DNA from: Paulinella micropora
Taxonomy: Eukaryota > Cercozoa > Imbricatea > Euglyphida
Reading direction: 5' to 3'
DNA: 64,000 nucleotides
NCBI GenBank assembly: GCA_009731375.1
Contig: BJOX01000269.1
Location: 262,043 to 326,042, forward strand
Part shown: positions 17,094 through 26,490 of the stretch, piece by piece
Numbering within the stretch: the stretch's first letter is position 1
Layout of the letters: the number at the start of each line of letters is the position of its first letter
Position numbers and translations under genes: made by a program
The notes under the pieces: model-generated
What the model saw: only the letters and a program-made list of their open reading frames with translations
Told to the model about the DNA's origin: nothing
Databases searched by the model: none

Positions 17094-17871
17094 ATGTTTG
17101 TTCCTGCGTACCGGATGCATGGTTTTGAACCAGTAACCAAGCATTTATGTGTTAACCCATTCTGTGGCGAATTTCATGATGATTCTGGGCACCGACCATG
17201 GGCCAAAATTTTGAAGTGCTCGGGGTGTCACACAGCGCACTACTGTTCAAAATGGTGCCAGAAAAAGCACTGGCCAACGCACAAGCGTGATTGCCATCAA
17301 CCATCTATCAAGACTCTCATGAAAACCCATCAGTCTCTCCGAACTGCGAATTCGTTTTTGAATTCTCTTCACGACAGAGAAATGAGTGATGTGTTACTGG
17401 AAGCGTATCCTAACGCTAGAACACAAGACATAAAGACCATGGCTGGAAGCATACCCTCACGTAAAAACACCGCTTACGGGGAAAGGGTTCTTGCGTGTTC
17501 GCATAACACACGGTGAGCCAGAGAGAAAGCAATATTCTTATGTTCCCTGGGTCGACATCGTCAACGAGCCGTTCACCGACGGTTGCATAGGGATGAGGAG
17601 TTGGCCTAGTGCATATGTCGGCTGGGGATGCTTCCAATTCAGGCGTAATTGGAATTTGATTTACCCTCAGCTGTTTTGCCCTGACGCAAAATATGGCAGT
17701 TCTACTGGCAGTTCTGCTATTTCTCAAACTATCATTGTTGAGGTGCATGTGCAAGACCCTGTCACCGGGGTGGTAAGCAAGCTTTATTTCCCCTGTGAAC
17801 ATGGTTATTACATGGAAGGATTTGCGCGAAAATATGTGGCAGTAACGCCTAGGGTAGAAAGGCCAGTGTGA
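17094..17871 (+). CDS. MYND zinc-finger protein (cargo gene of the transposon)
   Basis: The first exon-like frame starts at the ATG at 17094 and has a full MYND zinc finger: C-x2-C before a spacer, then KCSGCHTAHYCSKWCQKKHW and HKRDC. MYND domains bind proline-rich partners and often sit in transcription or chromatin proteins. The frame changes near 17410-17490, where a short intron (gtatcc to ctggaag) or an indel is possible. A second frame then runs to 17871 with a region of unknown fold (YSYVPWVDIVNEPFTDG onward). A SET-like ORF follows in the same direction, and MYND plus SET is known from SMYD-type methyltransferases, but continuity is not shown. Confidence 0.55.
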
Positions 17872-18063
17872 GCATGGTTAATATACATGACATGAAAGGA
17901 TGTAATAGAATTTGAGTTTGTAATAGAATTCACAGATGTTAGAGATTCGAAGATTGACTGGTTTTGGAATCTATTAATATAATATTATACAAGAACCAAA
18001 AAATTCGGCCTGGGCCTGAACCAATCACTTCACTGGTTTCGGCGGATGATACTAGCAGTGGAA

Positions 18064-18360
18064 GGAAAGTAGTCCGTGAAACGTGATCCGGTTGTGTATT
18101 TGATGGCATCATCAATTTGATGACGGCATCATCTATTTGATGATGGCATCATCTATGTGATGACGGCATCATCTAATAGATGATGGCATCATCCAATAGA
18201 TGATGGCATCATCAAAAAGATGATGGCATCATCTATTTGATGATGTTATCATCTATTTGATGACGCCATCACCTATTTGATGATCCTATCATCTGTATGT
18301 CCAGGCTTTGCACGTGTTTTTATTTAGTAATTACTTACATTGAAAACTCGACAAACGCTT
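18064..18360. repeat. Palindromic satellite array, module copy 1
   Basis: About ten units of TGATGATGGCATCATCTATT type (each holding the palindrome GATGATGGCATCATC), framed by gtccgtgaaacgtgatccg upstream and a conserved stretch from tccaggctttgc to acaaacgctta downstream. The same frame and array recur at 22160-22500, and the downstream part recurs inverted at 24411-24480. It may lie inside an intron, since tttcttag at about 18464-18471 is a plausible acceptor. Confidence 0.75.
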
Positions 18361-20138
18361 ACCTTGGAGTAATAGTAAAAAAGACTTAGAAAATTATTCC
18401 TGGCCTGCTTTTTGCCATTAAACATTCAAAAATTTAATCCAAGTCCAAAGTATTTACCGCATTTCTTAGGGTCTCATGACGCTATGGCCAACAGCAATCC
18501 CCCACTTTGCGTATTGTCCCCGTTGGGGCCGGCTGAGGTGCTCCCAACAAATTTGTCCAGAACATGCACTGAAAGACGGATGCTGCTAGATCCGCGAGCG
18601 ACCGGTCTAGAATGTTCGAAGATCAAGGGAGTGGGAAAGCAACCCAAGCTGTATGTAGTATGGACTTATGAGCATGGCCAGATAGTGCAAAGAGGTTTAT
18701 GGGGTGTTTGTATTCCCCAGGCAACCCGTCTCGCTAAAGATGAATTCTACTACAAAACAACTTTGTACGATTCCCAAGCAAGCGCTGCGCTAGCTCAACC
18801 CGCAGATGCAGCAGAGTTTGAACCCAAGGAATTTATCTGTGTAGGTAACGGAAAGTGGATAAACTGTTGTGTTGCATTACGTCATGGCTGCTATACGCAC
18901 CTGGCAAACATTCCCGACAAAGCGCATAGTTACTCCAACGCCCGATTCAAGTGGTCTTACAGGAAGGGTGGTTGGCTGTGTTTGTCCTTGTGGTCAACGA
19001 AAGCAATCAAGGATGAGCCAGTGATTGTGTCAAGCTACGGTCGTCAAGCTAACAAGATTGTCAGGGACACAGCAATGACCAGCGACTGGTTGGTGTTAGA
19101 GACACAAAGTAACTGTTNNNNNNNNNNCATCATCAATTTGATGACGGCATCATCTATTTGATGATGGCATCATCTATGTGATGACGGCATCATCTAATAG
19201 ATGATGGCATCATCCAATAGATGATGGCATCATCAAAAAGATGATGGCATCATCTATTTGATGATGTTATCATCTATTTGATGACGCCATCACCTATTTG
19301 ATGATCCTATCATCTGTATGTCCAGGCTTTGCACGTGTTTTTATTTAGTAATTACTTACATTGAAAACTCGACAAACGCTTACCTTGGAGTAATAGTAAA
19401 AAAGACTTAGAAAATTATTCCTGGCCTGCTTTTTGCCATTAAACATTCAAAAATTTAATCCAAGTCCAAAGTATTTACCGCATTTCTTAGGGTCTCATGA
19501 CGCTATGGCCAACAGCAATCCCCCACTTTGCGTATTGTCCCCGTTGGGGCCGGCTGAGGTGCTCCCAACAAATTTGTCCAGAACATGCACTGAAAGACGG
19601 ATGCTGCTAGATCCGCGAGCGACCGGTCTAGAATGTTCGAAGATCAAGGGAGTGGGAAAGCAACCCAAGCTGTATGTAGTATGGACTTATGAGCATGGCC
19701 AGATAGTGCAAAGAGGTTTATGGGGTGTTTGTATTCCCCAGGCAACCCGTCTCGCTAAAGATGAATTCTACTACAAAACAACTTTGTACGATTCCCAAGC
19801 AAGCGCTGCGCTAGCTCAACCCGCAGATGCAGCAGAGTTTGAACCCAAGGAATTTATCTGTGTAGGTAACGGAAAGTGGATAAACTGTTGTGTTGCATTA
19901 CGTCATGGCTGCTATACGCACCTGGCAAACATTCCCGACAAAGCGCATAGTTACTCCAACGCCCGATTCAAGTGGTCTTACAGGAAGGGTGGTTGGCTGT
20001 GTTTGTCCTTGTGGTCAACGAAAGCAATCAAGGATGAGCCAGTGATTGTGTCAAGCTACGGTCGTCAAGCTAACAAGATTGTCAGGGACACAGCAATGAC
20101 CAGCGACTGGTTGGTGTTAGAGACACAAAGTAACTGTT
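18107..20138 (+). repeat. 1,011-bp exact duplication around a 10-N gap
   Basis: Bases 18107-19117 recur at 19128-20138 with no difference that I found, on either side of ten N at 19118-19127. Both copies contain the satellite array and the SET-like ORF. Identity, plus a gap of arbitrary size at the joint, points to an assembly artefact rather than a recent tandem duplication. Confidence 0.85.
18484..19117 (+). CDS. SET-like protein, copy cut by gap
   Basis: The frame opens upstream at 18412, but a splice acceptor (tttcttag) just before 18472 and the ATG at 18484 suggest the coding part begins here. The protein is the same as in the second copy at 19505-20161, cut at the gap after TQSNC. Features weakly resemble a SET domain: GLWGVCIPQATR, then VGNGKWINCC with LANI, and a C-terminal IKDEPVIVSSYG like the final tyrosine-glycine motif of SET proteins. 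Probably an assembly duplicate. Confidence 0.4.
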
Positions 20139-20161
20139 TCGTGTCAGAGAACGATGAGTGA
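19505..20161 (+). CDS. Possible SET-domain-like protein (about 218 aa)
   Basis: A complete copy from the ATG at 19505 to the TGA at 20159-20161. Aligning by eye with SET methyltransferases: an N-terminal GLWGVCIP segment, a central GNGKWINCCVALRHGCYTHL resembling the N-H-S-C type motif but without a clear N-H, and AIKDEPVIVSSYG resembling the last SET motif. These changes could mean an inactive or quite different protein. The end (SDWLVLETQSNCFVSE) enters short repeats of the type gactggttggtgttagagacac at 20097-20225. It lies between the MYND gene and the transposase in one direction. The assignment is tentative. Confidence 0.4.
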   Translation: MANSNPPLCVLSPLGPAEVLPTNLSRTCTERRMLLDPRATGLECSKIKGVGKQPKLYVVWTYEHGQIVQRGLWGVCIPQATRLAKDEFYYKTTLYDSQASAALAQPADAAEFEPKEFICVGNGKWINCCVALRHGCYTHLANIPDKAHSYSNARFKWSYRKGGWLCLSLWSTKAIKDEPVIVSSYGRQANKIVRDTAMTSDWLVLETQSNCFVSENDE

Positions 20162-20455
20162 CTGGTTGGTGTTAGAGACACCAAGTAACTGTTTGGTGTC
20201 AGAGAAAAGTGACTGGTTGGTGTTAAGCTGACTGCATCATACATAATATTGTAGATTATATACATCAAAGTAACGATCGTTATATATATAAAAGTATACA
20301 TTTATGTGCGAAAATTACCAGGACTGCACATTACCGAAGAAAACACTAAACCCTACAAGCTTCCTTACTTGTTCCTTGCAATATTGAACGGTCCAAACTG
20401 ACCATCCACATTGCACGCATAGTACGTTTTGTGTGCACTTATTGTATGCAGGAGC

Positions 20456-22154
20456 ATGAGCAACCCCCCGAGCAATCGCAAGAAGCATCAAATACAACGT
20501 AAACGGCGCGGTGTCAAGGAAGTTAGGTACGAGACAAAACTTTGCAAATGTTATGAATGTAAGGGACAAAAGATTCTTACAAAAGCTTGGAAGTCGCACC
20601 AGAAAAGGGACTACCAAAGGGACGCCAGAGCAAAACGAAATCATAGTAAAGGGCACGTAGGACCTGTACAAATGCCTTCTCAACAAGCACGTCCGAATCC
20701 ATTTGAGGACTCTTATCAGTTCTATGACAGCGGGGAGCTTGAGGAGGAAGTCAAAGCTGTTGGAGACGATGCACAGGCACCACTCCCACAGGAACCCGAG
20801 GCTAGCAGACAAAGCAAACGTACAGTGGACGAGAAGCTCGTGTATGCGAATGGACGGTTGCGCCGTGGCACTATACTCGACCTGCTAGTTGAACAAGCAT
20901 CTGCTCATAACATTCCACGTGAAGCCATGGAGGGCATCGTGGATATCATCAACCTACTAGCTTTAGACGGTGGCGCCGATGAACCGATTCTGCCGTCGTA
21001 TGCTGCGTTCGATAAAGCGCTTGTGCGCGCGGGTCAGGACGTAGTGGAAAAGTACCTGATATGCTCGCAGGAATGTGACAGTGGTTGTATGCCGTACACG
21101 AAAGCCGCGCTCCCAAACTTCTGCACAGCCTGTGGCCAGGCAATGGATCTGCAAAAGGATGAAGTCAATGAGTTCCTGTTGCGACATTTCAACGTTGCTA
21201 AATATTTGGATATCATCCTCAGTCATCCAGGTGTTTAGTTAATGACATTGTGACTGTATGTCTGCCTGTGTCGTTTGTCTCTCCTGAGTTAGATACCTTG
21301 GTGTACGTAGCATGTATGTCCTTGTTCCTTGTTAGACGTCGCCCCGTATGTTTCCAGCGGAGAAGAGAACAGAAAGGTGATTGTCCTCCCTCCTGATCAT
21401 GATTGGTCCAAGAGTCCGTTGTGGCAAGACTATGTGGAGGATAACAAGTGTATTGTACTGGGGTTGTTTTACGACGGGGTGCCAGCGTTCCGAGGCCTTA
21501 AATGGGGGTCACACACTACGCACGTGGTGACTCTGGAGATTCTCAACCTTCCTTTCCATCTCCGGGCGGACCCTAGGTTTGTGATTCTCAGCGACTTGAT
21601 CCCAGGTCCTCGCAAACCCACAAACATCAAGCCCTGGCTCATTCCTTTGATTCAAGACCTACAAGCAGACAAATACAAATTGTTCCTTTTGCATCGGCAG
21701 ATTACCCAGCGCATGTGGAACTGTTGCGACACAGTTTCTTAGGTTTTTGCGGCTGCAGCAAGTGTGAGAAAACATCCGTGGCGGTAGGTGATTTCTACGA
21801 CTGGGCAACCCAGCGCCACGAAGATCCTGCTAGAGCCAAAACAGGCGAGCTCGCCATCGCGTATGGTGAGGAAGCGGAAGCAACTGGGGAGAGAAAAAAC
21901 TGCTTTCACGGAAAACCCGTTCTGACAGAAATCCTGCAGGATAGCATAAGGCAGCATCCAGAGGATGCGCTGCACTTGATCGAAGGGTGTCTCAAAAAGC
22001 ACGTTTTTCAGTGGTTGGCAGGCAAGAAAAAAGTAAAAAAACCCCGGGGACGATGGAAATTGGGATGCCTGGATGGAGCAACTGTCGAGTCTGACTATGA
22101 GCAAGCAGGCCAGAGAGGTCTTGGATCAAAGATGGAAGGATTTCTGTAGGAAAA
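20456..22154 (+). CDS. TNP2-like CACTA transposase, 5' part
   Basis: It starts at the ATG at 20456 with a zinc-binding head (CKCYECKGQKILTKAWKSHQK), as in TNP2-type transposases. A GT-AG intron fits at about 21229-21334, joining to the core. The core has VLGLFYDGVPAFRG, then LEILNLPFHLRADPRFVILSD and IPGPRKPTNIKPWLIPLIQDL, the recognisable DG-vP and NLP-lR and GP-kP segments of the Tnp2 family. The frame changes near 21680 to reach DYPAHVELLRHSFLGFCGCSKCEK, and again near 22080. These may be further short introns or decay. The enzyme would cut and paste the CACTA element. A second, array-bearing intron begins about 22155 (gtaggt). Confidence 0.65.
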
Positions 22155-22523
22155 CAGGTAGGTCCGTGATATGTGATCCGCTTGTGTATTAAATTGATGA
22201 TGGCATTATCTATTTGATGATGCCATCATCTATTTGATGATGGCATCATCAAATAGATGATGGCATCATCAAATAGATGATGCCATCATCAAATAGATGA
22301 CGCCATCATCTATTTGATGATGGCATCATCAAATAGATGATGACATCATCAAATAGATGATGCCATCATCAAATAGATGATGCCAGCATCTATTTGATGA
22401 TGCCATTATCTATTTGATGATCCTATCATCTATATTTCCAGGCTTTGCCAGCACAGTGTTTTATTTAGTAATTACTTACATTGAAAACTCAACAAACGCT
22501 TATACTCCTTGTCCTTCCCTAGT
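22155..22523 (+). repeat. Intron-like segment with palindromic satellite array, module copy 2
   Basis: It begins aacag/gtaggt and ends cttccctag, good donor and acceptor signals. It holds gtccgtgatatgtgatccg, about eleven alternating GATGATGGCATCATC and GATGATGCCATCATC units, then the tccaggctttgc to acaaacgctta stretch shared with 18300-18360. The repeat module therefore seems to live inside an intron of the transposase gene. Confidence 0.65.
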
Positions 22524-23283
22524 ATGAGAATGTGTTGGTACAGGGCGCTCTTGTACTGCTGCACCTTTTCGATCGGGAGGATCCATGTCCAGTGAAGATT
22601 GGTACGTTCTGTCACAATGTGGCGAATATATATTTGACGGGTTGATCGACGACGCGGATTTCAAGGAATACCTTACTACTTTGTGTTGCATTTTCTGGCT
22701 GGCTGCTTCCAAAAAAGTCACGCACGAATTATCTGAAAAGCTGTATAGGTTGGAAACAAGATTTCAAAGGTTGCATCGCAAGATTGTGCCTCCTATGTGC
22801 CACCCGCTTCAATTCCACCGAATCAGGCATCTGCTGGAAAATGTAAGCGACGTCGGCCCCGTAGTGTTGTACTGGTGCTTCCGCATGGAGAGAATCATTG
22901 GGCGGTTGGTCTCATCCATGAACAGGCGATTTGACGTTGAGGCTGTCATGGAGAACATTGTCATCAGAAGCAGGATCGGGACAATAAAACTGGGCACCGT
23001 AGTGGTTGCCCAGGATGATCTGGAGAAGTTGCAAACGCTCTCTGTTGATGGAGTTGCTTGCGAAATAATTAATGATGACGGTCCGGAAACTGAAACTTCA
23101 ACTACCACCAGAGAAGAATATTTGGCTGCGATCGCAAGCGATATATTGGAACGAAGGGAAAGAACAGGTACGCGCCTGAACGTAACTAAGTATCCCGAAG
23201 GAAGTCCACTAACAAAGTCGCCATGGCGCAACTTACGGCGGCAGGAGCTGCAAGAAATCAGGCCAGTATCAAATTATGATTAA
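22524..23283 (+). CDS. TNP2-like CACTA transposase, middle part
   Basis: The open frame around the ATG at 22585 reads MSSEDWYVLSQCGEYIFDGL and later MCHPLQFHRIRHLLENVSD then GPVVLYWCFRMERIIGRL. This matches the conserved region of CACTA transposases in which an H-x2-H-L element is followed by G-P-x3-F/W-x-F-x-x-E-R. The C-terminal 80 residues are hydrophilic. The frame probably begins at the acceptor near 22523. It ends with TAA at 23281-23283, followed by 400 bases of AT-rich sequence before the next coding part, which could be another intron. Confidence 0.6.
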
Positions 23284-23697
23284 TTGCAGTGCATAGAAAT
23301 TTTAAGACATCGCTTTTTGATTTTGCAGTTGTGAATGATGCACCCTACTTGAAATCATGTATAACTGAGTATATTAATATTATTAATATTGGTAGCTGAT
23401 TTTTGAGAAAATAATACATGAAATAACTTTGTATCATGCATATTTATTGTTTAAATTTTTTGTATGTATAGAACGCTATTGACAATGTCGAAAATGACAC
23501 ATATATGACTGCTGTATCACTTAGATGTAGATCCGATTGCGCACAATCTACGATTTTGAATCATATAATTATTTTGAAAGTAACTCCTTGGCGAAGACTT
23601 GACATCGTTTGATTGTACTCGTAAGTATGCAATCGTGCTACTCAGGGTACATAGTTTGCCATAAACATCTACCTGTAGGGACTTGATCCCAGCAGAC

Positions 23698-24126
23698 ATG
23701 GAGAGAACACTGACAGGCCAAGCGTTTCAGTTTAATAAATTCGTTATGCACGGGCAACGTTTCACCTGCACACGCGGCTTGAGTGAGCGACGAGCGATGG
23801 ACAGCTCCGTGAGTTTCGTGCTACTGCGAGACAAGTCATGGAACAGGGTTGATTATGGGATTGAACTTGCTCAACACGAGTCATCTCAGTCAGGATCAGG
23901 CAAGCGTCTGCGTTTCCTCAGAGTAGTCAAGTATCGTCAACTTTCTCCAGCAGTCCTTGGAAAATCCCTTGCTATTCTTGACGGAAACGAAGATTCTCGA
24001 GGCGAACCCAGACTGGTTTTGTTAGATCAAGTGCTTGGAGCCGTTACGGTTGTACCCAAACCACTTGGAACTACGGCAGAGCCCGACGGTTCAAAGCTTG
24101 TTGCTGTACCCAAACTACAATTCTGA
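23698..24126 (+). CDS. C-terminal domain of the CACTA transposase or a small accessory ORF
   Basis: A 142-residue ORF from the ATG at 23698, after possible acceptors (acctgtag, cccagcag). FNKFVMHGQRFTC, then RRAMDSSVSF and WNRVDYGIELAQHE fit the beta-rich end found in many TNP2-family proteins (F-x3-V-x2-G, D-S-x-V, W-x3-Y-G-I). It could be the last exon of the same transposase or a separate ORF. No stop or frameshift inside. Confidence 0.45.
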   Translation: MERTLTGQAFQFNKFVMHGQRFTCTRGLSERRAMDSSVSFVLLRDKSWNRVDYGIELAQHESSQSGSGKRLRFLRVVKYRQLSPAVLGKSLAILDGNEDSRGEPRLVLLDQVLGAVTVVPKPLGTTAEPDGSKLVAVPKLQF

Positions 24127-24329
24127 CTTCGTTTACCAACTTAAATGACAGTGGCAGTTATAATTTAATTTTGTAATTTAATAAAACATGGTTTGTCATT
24201 ATAAATTTAATATATTAAGCACTTGCTTGCCGGGAAATCAAGCCCAGCGGTTTTAGTCGTCCCTTCATGACTCTCTCGGAATCCATCATGATTTCGAGCA
24301 GTGTCGGTACGGTAACTAAACTGCCAATC

Positions 24330-26090
24330 TATTGATGATGCGATCGTAAATAACATACTTATGTGATTCGATCAGCTATAGCTGATGCAATCATATAGCT
24401 GATGCAATCTATGTAAGTAATTACTAAATAAAAACACTGAAAGTTGCTGGCGGGGCAGTCCGAGCCAAAGCCTGGAAATATAGCTGATAGGATCATCAAA
24501 TAGATGATGGCATCATCGAATTGATGTTGTCATCATCTATTTGATGATGGAATCATCTATTTGATGATGGCATCATCAATTTGATGATGGCATCATCTAT
24601 TGGATGATGCCATCGTCAAATAGATGATGGCATCATCCAGTAGGTGATGGCATCATGTATTTGATGATGGCATCATCTATGTGTGATGGCATCATCTATT
24701 GATGATACCATCGTAAATCACCAGTTTGACGATAGACTCAGCTATATGCGGATGTCGTCATCAATTTGATGATGGCATCATCTATTGATGATGGCATCAT
24801 CTATTTGATGATGCCATCGTAAATAACATACTTATGTGATTCCGTCAGCCATAGTTGATGCAATCATCACATTGATGATGGCATCATCTATGTATGATGC
24901 CATTATCCATTGATTATGGCATCATCTATTGATGATGGCATCATCTATTTGAAGATGCCATCGTAAATAACATACTTATATGATTCCGTCAGCTATAGTT
25001 GATGCAATCATCACATTGATGATGGCATCATCTATTTATGATGGCATCATCTATTGATGATGGCATCATCTATTGATGATTGCATCATCTATTTGAGGAT
25101 GCCATCGTAAATAACATACTTATATGATTCCGTCAGCTATAGTGGATGCAATCATCACATTGATGATGGCATCATCAATTTATGATGGCATCATCTATTG
25201 ACGATTTCATCATCTATTTGAGGATGCCATCGTAAATAACATACTTATATGATTCCGTAAGCTATAGTTGATGCAATCATCACATTGATGATGCCATCAT
25301 CGGTTGATGATGGCATATAGTCTATTGATGATGGCATCATCTATTTGAAGATGCCATCGTAAATAACATACTTATATGATTCCGTCAGCTATAGTTGATG
25401 CAAGCATCACATTGATAATGGCATCATCTATTTATGATGGCATCATCTATTGATGATGGCATCATCTATTTGAGGATGCCATCGTAAATAACATACTTAT
25501 ATGATTCCGTCAGCTATAGTTGATGCAATCATCACATTGATGATGGCATCATCTATTTATGATGGCATCATCTATTGATGATGGCATCATCTATTTGAGG
25601 ATGCCATCGTAAATAACATACTTTATGATTCCGTCAGCTATAGTTGATGCAATCATCACATTGATGATGGCATCATCTATTTATGATGGCATCATCTATT
25701 GATGATGGCATCATCTATTTAAGGATGCCATCGTAAATAACATACTTATATGATTCCGTCAGCTATAGTTGATGCAATTATCACATTGACGATAGAATCA
25801 GCTATATGCGATGCCATCATCAATTTGATGATGGCATCATCTATAGATGATTCGTATTACCTTTGATGATGCAATCGTACATTTGATGATGCCATCGTAA
25901 ATAACATACTTATGTGATTCCGTCAGCGAAAGTTGATGAAATCAGCACATTGATGATGGCATCATCTATGTGATGATGGCACCAACTATTTGATGATGGC
26001 ATTATCTATTGATGATGCAATCGTAAGTCACCAGTTTGACGATAGAATCAGCTATATGCGATGCCATCATCAATTTGATCATGGCATCAT
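24330..26090. repeat. Satellite array with about 125-bp higher-order unit
   Basis: The marker gtaaataacatacttat recurs at about 24819, 24963, 25107, 25232, 25359, 25484, 25609, 25733 and 25897, giving spacings of 144, 144, 125, 127, 125, 125, 124 and 164. Each unit holds several GATGATGGCATCATC-type palindromes and gattccgtcagctatagttgatg. Near 24411-24480 an inverted copy of the tttatttagtaattacttac stretch of the array modules starts the region. 24127-24329 holds nothing recognised. Confidence 0.85.
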
Positions 26091-26490
26091 CTATAGATTA
26101 TAACAGCGTAAATTTGATGATGGAATCGTAAATTTGATGATGCGATCATCTTGTCCTAAAATACCATCTTGTGTGACTGTACCTGATGCTATCATCTGCT
26201 GATGATGCCATCATATATTTGATCATGCGACGTAGATGTCTCTTTCGTCAATCGTTGTCTACATGTGATATCATAAATTTGACGATGGCACCGTATATAG
26301 ATGATGGCATCACATATATGTGATGGCATCATCAATGTGATGAAATCATCAAATTGATGATGTTCACTTTTGCGATTAAATCATAAAACTGATGCCATCA
26401 TCACGTTGACGATAAATAGCGTCAATTTACTGATTGCATCGTAGATTTGATGATGAAATCAGTGTTATGATCGGTTTTGTCCCCATAGTG
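26091..26490. repeat. Right subterminal repeats and terminus of the CACTA-like element
   Basis: Looser units with gatgatgg, cgtaaatttgatgatg and atcatc lead to the terminal CCCCATAGTG at 26481-26490. The units match those at the left end (16857-17036) better than the central satellite does. Confidence 0.55.

Larger units (their letters stand above)
16857..26490 (+). mobile_element. CACTA/EnSpm-like DNA transposon with cargo genes
   Basis: A TNP2-type transposase (20.4-24.1 kb) lies between arrays of short palindromic subterminal repeats, the usual build of CACTA elements. The right end reads CCCCATAGTG, ending at 26490, so the terminus inward is CACTATGGGG. The left end near 16857-16870 has TAATGGGGCAATCATAA, a weaker match to the same terminus. 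Both ends pass into repeats of the type aatcataaatttgatgat. Between them also lie a MYND zinc-finger gene and a SET-like gene. The right end interrupts a retroelement gag frame. Left border and target duplication are uncertain. Confidence 0.6.

Noticed and set aside
17094-17516. MYND gene as a normal host gene next to the virus
   Set aside because: It stands between repeats typical of the transposon ends. Not excluded, but the cargo view fits better.
24330-26450. A CRISPR-like array
   Set aside because: Units are palindromic satellites with variable length, without unique spacers, in a eukaryotic context with no cas genes.
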